DNA of 64,000 bases from Paraburkholderia sp. HP33-1. GTDB taxonomy: Bacteria; Pseudomonadota; Gammaproteobacteria; Burkholderiales; Burkholderiaceae. The stretch lies in contig NZ_JAJEJR010000001.1 in the NCBI RefSeq assembly GCF_021390595.1, positions 1-64,000 on the forward strand, in the 5' to 3' direction. Shown here piece after piece: positions 58,290-64,000 of this stretch (the stretch's first letter is position 1; every line of letters begins with the position of its first letter). Made by a program: the position numbers and the translations under genes. The notes below the pieces were generated by a model that saw only the letters and a program-made list of their open reading frames with translations, ran no database searches and was not told the DNA's origin.

Positions 58290-58600
58290 GACTCGATGTG
58301 AGGTTGGTAGATCGGGGTTGGTGGCCTTGAGCGCGAGAATCGCGCGCGACGCTCGCTTCAGACCGTTTTCGACCCAATAACGACCGCTTTATAGCACAAG
58401 GCGCGAACTGGTCGTGTCAAGTGCGATAAAAGCGCGCCATCATAATTGCGCGTTTGGCGATCGATCAACTGCGGCAAGTGCCGCGAGCGGACAGCGATCC
58501 CGGCCGCGGTGTTGTCCCAAAATGGTCAACGAAAGGCCGTGTCACAAGCCGTGCCACGAGTCTTTTCGTGTTGCCGGCGGGGCGGCGCGCGAGGCCGCCT
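58290..58600. other. Intergenic region upstream of topB
   Basis: These 311 bp lie between topB and the end of the thioredoxin-like gene, both on the minus strand. On that strand TTGACA (58420-58415) is followed after 18 bp by TGCTAT and after 21 bp by TATAAA; the first could serve as a -35 box for topB. No gene is seen. Confidence 0.4.
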
Positions 58601-58978
58601 TCAGGCGACCGCCAGCGCCGGCCGCAGTTTCGGTGCGCCGGTCACGCCGGGCAGTGCGGTCAGATCCGACAGCATTCGCTCGACGATCGACACCTGTGGC
58701 AAAACCGTACCGAAGAATCGTGTCGTCACAGAGTCTTCGATCAGGACGGTCGGGAAATTTTCGACGTCCAGGTCGTCGAAGCGATCCGCATGGGTTTCGA
58801 TGTCGATCCATGCGAAACAGACTTCCGGGTGCCGCTCGGCCAACTGGTTGAAAGCGTCCCGGTACTCGCGACACGTCCCGCACCACTCCGCGCACAGGCA
58901 TGCAACGAACAGCGTGTCGGGTTCGTTGACGCGCTCGGCGATCCGGTCCTGATCGGTGTCGAGGTTCAGCGCGGGCAT
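58601..58978 (-). CDS. Thioredoxin-family protein
   Basis: This is a 125-residue thioredoxin-fold protein with redox motif C33-G-T-C36 (AEWCGTCREYR) and a cis-Pro in ENFPTVLIED. It differs from the classical WCGPC site by Thr in place of Pro, so its redox potential should differ. No signal peptide is present; it acts in the cytosol. The start at 58978 (MPALNLDTDQDRIAERV) is the family-like one; the frame extends 17 codons further upstream without similarity. It lies downstream of dprA on the same strand, 101 bp away. The partner is unknown. Confidence 0.85.
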   Translation of the reverse strand: MPALNLDTDQDRIAERVNEPDTLFVACLCAEWCGTCREYRDAFNQLAERHPEVCFAWIDIETHADRFDDLDVENFPTVLIEDSVTTRFFGTVLPQVSIVERMLSDLTALPGVTGAPKLRPALAVA

Positions 58979-59079
58979 GAAGTGGTTTCCTTGTGTACTT
59001 TGTCGGGTGCTTTGGCGCGAATGTAGCATGGCCGGTCGCGAAGAGTGGCCAATCTCCGTTGACGCCGGTCAGTCTCGGC

Positions 59080-60309
59080 TCAGTCATGATGGGCTCGCAT
59101 GAAGCGGCCGCCGGGCAGCAGCGTGACCTCGCCGGCGAGTTCGAGCCGTAGTAAGGTGGCGTGCAGGGCGGTGTCTTGCATTTCGGTGCGGGCGGCGAGA
59201 ATTTCAAGCGTAGTCGGCGAATGGCCGAGCGCGGCGAGCAGGCGCTCGGTGTCGGAGGCGAGCGCCGGCTGGAGGATTGGTTCGCACGGTGGCGGGTCGG
59301 TGAAGGCGGCGGTCGCAGCTTGCGAAGCTTTGGCACCCGACGACATGCACAAGCCAGCGTGCTTCAACGGCACGGCCCGCTTCGCCGCTCGTCCAGTGTT
59401 GCTCATCGGCCGCCTGGCGAAACCCAGCTCCTCCAGCACCTCGTCGGGCGTTTCCACGAGCCGCGCCCCCTGCTTGATCATCCGATGACAGCCGCGCGAC
59501 AACGGCGCGTGAATCGAGCCGGGCAACGCGAACACGTCGCGCCCCATCTCATTGGCAAGCCGCGCGGTAATCAGCGAGCCGGAGCGCATCGCCGCCTCGA
59601 CGATCACGACCCCGCTGACCAGCCCCGCGATCAGCCGGTTGCGCTGCGGGAAATTGGCGGCGCGCGCCGGCGTGCCGAGTGGCCACTCCGACAGAATCGC
59701 GCCTTGCGCCGAGATCTGCCGCGCCAGCGCATGATTCACGGCCGGATACACGAGGTCCGCGCCGGTGCCAATTACCGCGACTGTCCCTCCGGTGCCTTCC
59801 AGCCCGCCCCGATGCGCGGCGCTGTCGATGCCGAGCGCTAGCCCCGACACGACCGTCACGCCCGCCGCCGACAGATCGCGCGCGAACCGCCGCGCATCAT
59901 CGATACCCTGCGGCGTCGCGCTTCGGCTCCCCACCAGGGCAACGGCTCGCGTATGCAGCAGTTCGAGCCGGCCTTTTACATATAGCAGGGGCGGCGGATC
60001 GGGCATCGTCAGTAATGCGGGCGGGTAGGCGGGGTCGTCGAGCGTGACGATCTGGTTGCCCGGCAGCTCACGCCACGCGAGCACCGCATCGAGCTGGCCG
60101 TCGAACGCCGGACCCGGTGGCGCCAGCACCGCGCGAGCCGCGGCTTCGCCGGCAATGTCGGCCAGCACCTCCTGCGACTGCGCGAAAATCGCTTCCGGCA
60201 GCCCGAATGCGCCCAGCAACAGGCGCAACGCCGCGGGCTTGAGCCCCGGCGCAAGCGACAACCGCAGCCAGGCGGCCAGTTCGATACGGGTTGCGGGCAA
60301 GGTCTGCAT
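59080..60309 (-). CDS. dprA: DNA-processing protein DprA
   Basis: The product binds incoming single-stranded DNA and loads RecA during natural transformation. It has 409 residues. The N-terminal SAM-like region (about 1-90) is followed by the Rossmann-like DprA core with VGSRSATPQG, SGLALGIDSAAHRG, ADLVYP and EAAMRSGSLITARLA. The C-terminal winged-helix (DML1-like) domain lies at about 345-405 (LLAALGHSPTTLEILAART). It is divergent from def, as in many beta-proteobacteria (dprA-def-fmt neighbourhood). Codon use is normal for the backbone. Confidence 0.95.
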   Translation of the reverse strand: MQTLPATRIELAAWLRLSLAPGLKPAALRLLLGAFGLPEAIFAQSQEVLADIAGEAAARAVLAPPGPAFDGQLDAVLAWRELPGNQIVTLDDPAYPPALLTMPDPPPLLYVKGRLELLHTRAVALVGSRSATPQGIDDARRFARDLSAAGVTVVSGLALGIDSAAHRGGLEGTGGTVAVIGTGADLVYPAVNHALARQISAQGAILSEWPLGTPARAANFPQRNRLIAGLVSGVVIVEAAMRSGSLITARLANEMGRDVFALPGSIHAPLSRGCHRMIKQGARLVETPDEVLEELGFARRPMSNTGRAAKRAVPLKHAGLCMSSGAKASQAATAAFTDPPPCEPILQPALASDTERLLAALGHSPTTLEILAARTEMQDTALHATLLRLELAGEVTLLPGGRFMRAHHD

Positions 60310-60572
60310 GCGGGTCGCTCCTTTGGCGGGGCCTGCGGGCAGGCGGGCGCCATGCTAAAATTTTCATCATCCGAAATAAACTACGATGAACCGCGAACCA
60401 CCGCGGCGCCGCACTTACCAGCGCGGGTTGGTCGTCGGGCGCACGAGGCGCGTTGAATCGAACCGGTTCGACACCATCTATCCTCTGCGCATTACGACGG
60501 GCTCACAACCTGGCCGAATGGCCAACGCGAGCCTCCCAACGGTTAGCGGCGTCCGAAATCACACTCAAAATC

Positions 60573-61076
60573 ATGGCTTTACTGAACATCCTCAATTACC
60601 CGGACAAACGGCTGCACAAAGTGGCGAAGCCGGTCACGGAGGTCAACGACCGTATCCGCCGTCTCGTCGCGGACATGGCCGAAACGATGTACGCGGCGCC
60701 CGGCGTCGGCCTCGCTGCCACCCAGGTGGACGTGCATGAGCGCGTGATCGTGATCGATGTATCGGAAACGCACGACGAGCTGCTCGCGCTCATCAACCCG
60801 GAAATCGTCTGGTCGAGCGATGAGAGGAAGCTGTCGGAAGAGGGCTGTCTGTCGGTGCCCGGCATCTACGACAACGTCGAGCGCGCCGAAAAAGTGCGCG
60901 TGCGCGCGCTGAACGAGAAGGGCGAGACGTTCGAGCTCGATTGCGAGGGGCTCCTCGCCGTGTGCGTCCAGCACGAGATGGATCACCTGATGGGCCGCGT
61001 GTTCGTCGAATATCTGTCGCCGCTGAAGCAAACGCGCATCAAGAGCAAGATGAAGAAGCTCGCCCACGCGATGTAA
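60573..61076 (+). CDS. def: Peptide deformylase
   Basis: This metalloenzyme removes the formyl group from nascent proteins. It has 167 residues from ATG 60573 ([20 protein letters not shown]). All three motifs are present: GVGLAATQ (44-51), EGCLS with metal ligand C92, and HEMDH with ligands H134 and H138 and catalytic E135. The open frame upstream of 60573 has no similarity to the family. It is followed 30 bp later by fmt, the usual operon that links adding and removing the formyl group. Confidence 0.97.
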   Translation: MALLNILNYPDKRLHKVAKPVTEVNDRIRRLVADMAETMYAAPGVGLAATQVDVHERVIVIDVSETHDELLALINPEIVWSSDERKLSEEGCLSVPGIYDNVERAEKVRVRALNEKGETFELDCEGLLAVCVQHEMDHLMGRVFVEYLSPLKQTRIKSKMKKLAHAM

Positions 61077-61106
61077 CGCGCTCTCAAACTTGCCTGCTTC
61101 CCATTC

Positions 61107-62102
61107 ATGAGTCATTCGTTGCGCGTCATCTTTGCCGGTACGCCGGAATTCGCCGCGGCCGCGCTGGCCGCGATTCATCGCGCCGGGTTTCCTGTTCCGC
61201 TCGTGCTGACGCAGCCGGACCGGCCCGCGGGACGCGGTATGAAGCTGCAGGCGAGCCCGGTCAAGCGCTACGCGCAGGAGCATGGCCTCGCACTCGCGCA
61301 GCCCACGTCGCTGCGCCGCGCCGGCAAATATCCGCAGGAAGCCGCCGCCGGAATCGAGCAACTGCGCACGACGCCGCACGACGTGATGGTGGTCGCCGCC
61401 TACGGGCTGATCCTGCCGCAGGAAGTGCTCGACATTCCGCGCTTTGGTTGCATCAACATTCACGCGTCGCTGCTGCCGCGCTGGCGCGGCGCGGCGCCGA
61501 TTCATCGTGCGATCGAGGCGGGTGACGCGCAAACCGGCATCACGCTGATGCAGATGGACGCCGGCCTCGACACCGGCGCGATGATTTCCGAAGTACGCAC
61601 CCCCATTTCCGCCGACGACACCACCGCCACGCTGCACGACCGTCTCGCCGAGGACGGCGCGCAGCTGATCGTCGACGCGCTGATCGAACTCGAGCGCAGC
61701 GGCAAGCTGGCGTCGACCCCGCAGCCGGCCGACGGCGTGAACTACGCCGAAAAAATCGCCAAGCACGAAGCGGCGCTCGACTGGCGCCGCGCGGCCGAGG
61801 CGCTTGCGCGTCAGGTGCGCGCGTTCGACCCATTCCCGGGCGGCGCCGGCACGCTCGAAGACGGCAGCCTCGTCAAGATCTGGGCCGCCACCGCGGTGGC
61901 CGCGCCGGCCTCAGGCAACCACAAGGCGCCCGGCACCATCACCGAGGTTTCGCCTGACGGCGTGCTGGTCGCTTGCGGCGAAGGCGCGCTGCGTTTGACG
62001 CAACTGCAGAAGCCCGGCGGCAAGCGCCTGCCGGTGCGCGAATTCCTCGCTGGCTCGACGCTTGCCGAAGGGCAGCGCTTCCAGCTTCCCGCGGCAGAAT
62101 AA
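61107..62102 (+). CDS. fmt: Methionyl-tRNA formyltransferase
   Basis: The product formylates the initiator methionyl-tRNA using 10-formyl-tetrahydrofolate. It has 331 residues. The N-terminal Rossmann domain begins with [20 protein letters not shown]; the folate-site motif [16 protein letters not shown] contains the conserved His, followed by [15 protein letters not shown] with the catalytic Asp. The C-terminal OB-like domain (about 210-325) binds the tRNA. It lies directly behind def and is probably cotranscribed; a LysE-type exporter and htpX follow on the same strand. Confidence 0.97.
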   Translation: MSHSLRVIFAGTPEFAAAALAAIHRAGFPVPLVLTQPDRPAGRGMKLQASPVKRYAQEHGLALAQPTSLRRAGKYPQEAAAGIEQLRTTPHDVMVVAAYGLILPQEVLDIPRFGCINIHASLLPRWRGAAPIHRAIEAGDAQTGITLMQMDAGLDTGAMISEVRTPISADDTTATLHDRLAEDGAQLIVDALIELERSGKLASTPQPADGVNYAEKIAKHEAALDWRRAAEALARQVRAFDPFPGGAGTLEDGSLVKIWAATAVAAPASGNHKAPGTITEVSPDGVLVACGEGALRLTQLQKPGGKRLPVREFLAGSTLAEGQRFQLPAAE

Positions 62103-62158
62103 GCGCCCCGCGCGTTAGAATCCTCCATGCAGCAGACTAGGTTCCGAGGGTTCATCAC

Positions 62159-62800
62159 ATGTTCGGCATCGTCCATTTCGAGTTTTTCATCGTCGCGGTT
62201 TTTCTCCTGAACATCACGCCAGGGCCGGATACCGCGTATATCGTCGGGCGCAGCGTCGCACAGGGCCGCGGCGCCGGGCTGATGTCTGCGCTCGGTATTT
62301 CGGCGGGCTGCTGCATTCACTCGCTTGCTTGCGCGTTCGGCCTGACCGCGCTGCTGGCAGCCTCGGCCACGGCGTTCACCATCGTTAAATTCGTCGGCGC
62401 GATTTACCTGATGTATCTGGGCGTGCGCCTCATCTTCTCGAAGCCGACCGCGAATGCGCCCGCCGGCGACGCGCGCGCTCCGTCCGCGCCGAAGTCGCTG
62501 CGGCAGCTTTTCCTGCAAGGCTTCTGGACCAACGTGCTGAACCCGAAGGTCGTGCTGTTCTTCGTGTCGTTCTTCCCGCAATTCGTCACGACGGGCAGCG
62601 AACATAAGACCTTCGCCTTTCTCACGCTCGGCGCGGTGTTCGTGCTGATGAGCATGGTCTGGAACAGCTTCGTCGCGTGGATCGCGGGCAGCGTCACGCA
62701 GCGTTTCTCGGGCAAACCGGCAGTCAAGCGCTGGCTCGATCGCGGTGTTGGCAGCGCGTTCGTCGGCTTGGGCATCAAACTCGCGACCGCCTCGCGCTAA
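62159..62800 (+). CDS. LysE/RhtB-family exporter
   Basis: This is an inner-membrane protein of 213 residues with about six hydrophobic segments and the family signature LLNITPGPDTAYIVGRSVAQG. The LWNVLNPKV-like loop is present as FWTNVLNPKVVLFFVSFFPQ. Such proteins export amino acids or homoserine lactone-like compounds. It lies 56 bp after fmt and about 105 bp before htpX, on the same strand, a conserved order in Burkholderia as I recall. Substrate unknown. Confidence 0.9.
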   Translation: MFGIVHFEFFIVAVFLLNITPGPDTAYIVGRSVAQGRGAGLMSALGISAGCCIHSLACAFGLTALLAASATAFTIVKFVGAIYLMYLGVRLIFSKPTANAPAGDARAPSAPKSLRQLFLQGFWTNVLNPKVVLFFVSFFPQFVTTGSEHKTFAFLTLGAVFVLMSMVWNSFVAWIAGSVTQRFSGKPAVKRWLDRGVGSAFVGLGIKLATASR

Positions 62801-62905
62801 TTGAATTTCCCTGAATCCCCCTTATCTAACATTTCGCTTACAATCTGGCGCCGCAATCGCGCGGCACGGAGACGAAGGCCACGCTCGGGGCAAGGAGTTG
62901 CAGAC

Positions 62906-63763
62906 ATGTTTAACTGGGTTAAAACCGCGATGTTGATGGCCGCGATCACGGCCCTTTTCGTCGTGATCGGCGGGATGATCGGCGGGTCGCGCGGCATGAT
63001 GCTCGCGCTCGTGATCGCCTTGGGGATGAATTTCTTCTCATACTGGTTCTCCGACAAGATGGTCCTGCGCATGTACAACGCGCAGGAAGTCGACGAAAAC
63101 AGTGCGCCGCAGTTCTATCGGATGGTGCGCGAACTTGCCACCCGCGCGAACCTGCCGATGCCGCGCGTCTACCTGATCAACGAAGACGCACCGAACGCGT
63201 TCGCCACTGGCCGCAATCCGGAGCACGCGGCCGTCGCGGCGACCACCGGCATTCTGCGCGTGCTGTCCGAGCGCGAAATGCGCGGCGTGATGGCGCACGA
63301 ACTCTCGCACGTGAAACACCGCGACATTCTGATCTCGACGATTTCGGCGACGATGGCCGGCGCGATCTCCGCGTTGGCGAACTTCGCGATGTTCTTCGGC
63401 GGCCGCGACGAAAGCGGCCGTCGCGCGAATCCGATCGCGAGCATCGCGGTTGCGCTGCTCGCGCCGATCGCGGGCGCGATGATCCAGATGGCGATTTCGC
63501 GTGCGCGCGAATTCGAAGCCGACCGTGGTGGCGCGCAGATTTCGGGTGATCCGCAGGCACTTGCATCGGCGCTCGACAAGATTCATCGCTATGCGAGCGG
63601 CATTCCGTTCCCGACCGCCGAGGCACATCCGGCCACCGCGCAGATGATGATCATGAATCCGCTGTCGGGGGGCGGTATCGCGAATCTGTTTTCGACGCAC
63701 CCTGCGACCGAGGAGCGGATTGCGCGTCTGATGGAAATGGCGCGTACCGGGCGCTTCGACTAA
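62906..63763 (+). CDS. htpX: Membrane zinc metalloprotease HtpX
   Basis: This is a heat-shock-linked inner-membrane protease that degrades misfolded membrane proteins together with FtsH. It has 285 residues from ATG 62906 (ribosome site CAAGGAGTTG). Two membrane helices at the N-terminus (about 6-25 and 29-50) are followed by the M48 zinc site HELSH (H131, E132, H135) and two further hydrophobic segments (about 145-190). The third ligand Glu is in [11 protein letters not shown]. The frame is open upstream without similarity, so the ATG with the good ribosome site is used. A strong terminator follows. Confidence 0.96.
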   Translation: MFNWVKTAMLMAAITALFVVIGGMIGGSRGMMLALVIALGMNFFSYWFSDKMVLRMYNAQEVDENSAPQFYRMVRELATRANLPMPRVYLINEDAPNAFATGRNPEHAAVAATTGILRVLSEREMRGVMAHELSHVKHRDILISTISATMAGAISALANFAMFFGGRDESGRRANPIASIAVALLAPIAGAMIQMAISRAREFEADRGGAQISGDPQALASALDKIHRYASGIPFPTAEAHPATAQMMIMNPLSGGGIANLFSTHPATEERIARLMEMARTGRFD

Positions 63764-63802
63764 GGCGCGGCGTCGCTCTGCGCGTCAAGCGTGACAAGCT
63801 GA

Positions 63803-63831
63803 AAAGCGGGCCCGCGAGGTCCGCTTTTTTT
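63803..63831 (+). terminator. Rho-independent terminator after htpX
   Basis: A 10-bp stem with one G-U pair (AAAGCGGGCC / GGTCCGCTTT), loop CGCGA, is followed by seven T residues, 40 bp after the htpX stop. Confidence 0.88.
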
Positions 63832-63960
63832 CGTGCCTTTCGTCAACACTGAGCGACGACATCCACGGGCACCACCCACGCGCGGCGGCGCCCCATCAGC
63901 GCCACGCTACAATGTGCGCTGATTGCGCCGCACACCGTGCGGCTGGCCTTTACTCCCTTC

Positions 63961-64000
63961 ATGACTTCAAAGCCTTCTTCGCGTTCTCCTTCTTCGTCGG
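63961..64000 (+). CDS. 5' end of the next gene, possibly 16S rRNA methyltransferase RsmB
   Basis: An ATG at 63961 opens a frame that runs off the window (MTSKPSSRSPSSS). A Ser-rich start of this kind and the position behind htpX fit rsmB (sun), which follows fmt-htpX in Burkholderia as I recall. Only 13 residues are visible, so the identity is an inference from gene order. Confidence 0.35.
   Translation, partial: MTSKPSSRSPSSS

Overview
The window looks like the replication-origin region of a high-GC beta-proteobacterial main chromosome, most likely Paraburkholderia or Burkholderia. The evidence is the dnaA-dnaN-gyrB order, the strong G/C-ending codon use, the gene content (EutBC, GTP-type PEP carboxykinase, def-fmt-LysE-htpX followed by a probable rsmB start) and the protein sequences as I recognise them. 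The genus is an inference from gene content; no database search was made.

Backbone, left part (1-25.5 kb). A dnaA gene cut off at the window edge is followed by dnaN and gyrB. A complete IS256-family element (5087-6429, with inverted repeats and a 9-bp target duplication) separates gyrB from a stretch holding two perfect DnaA boxes, a candidate oriC. Next come an AraC-GyrI regulator, ethanolamine ammonia-lyase (eutBC), a Zn/Cd/Pb P-type ATPase with a divergent MerR regulator and its operator, a zinc-ribbon protein, dbpA, a methionine-type aminotransferase, an orphan amino-acid binding protein, an AraC regulator facing a LysE exporter, a membrane diguanylate cyclase, an exported PAP2 acid phosphatase with autotransporter-type beta repeats, an exported PI-PLC-like phosphodiesterase and a DUF2917 protein.

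Genomic island (25.5-49.1 kb). A 23.5-kb element is integrated in the 3' end of a tRNA-Lys(CUU) gene. The tRNA is intact on the right, a perfect 52-bp direct repeat lies at both ends, and the tRNA's original terminator is stranded at the far left. A tyrosine integrase, a small excisionase-like HTH protein and two phage-type replication genes sit at the right end. The left half is a defence cluster. It holds a minus-strand operon of an MmeI/YeeA-like DNA methyltransferase, a DEAD-type helicase and a T5orf172 GIY-YIG nuclease, with a small membrane protein behind it. A HigA-like HTH gene lies divergent to it, followed by an AAA ATPase/subtilisin protease pair that matches the IetAS system. The middle carries a probable 5' fragment of a group II intron; an XRE regulator with three copies of one palindromic operator that also covers a small membrane-protein operon; a lipoprotein; an orphan CcdA antitoxin; several unknown genes; and an iteron-like repeat cluster.

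Backbone, right part (49-64 kb). A broken PaaI-type thioesterase pseudogene is followed by a patatin-like lipase, a D-2-hydroxyacid dehydrogenase, a perfect CRP-type palindrome upstream of pckG, a LysR regulator, topB, a thioredoxin-like protein, dprA, def, fmt, a LysE-type exporter and htpX. The first codons of the next gene end the window.
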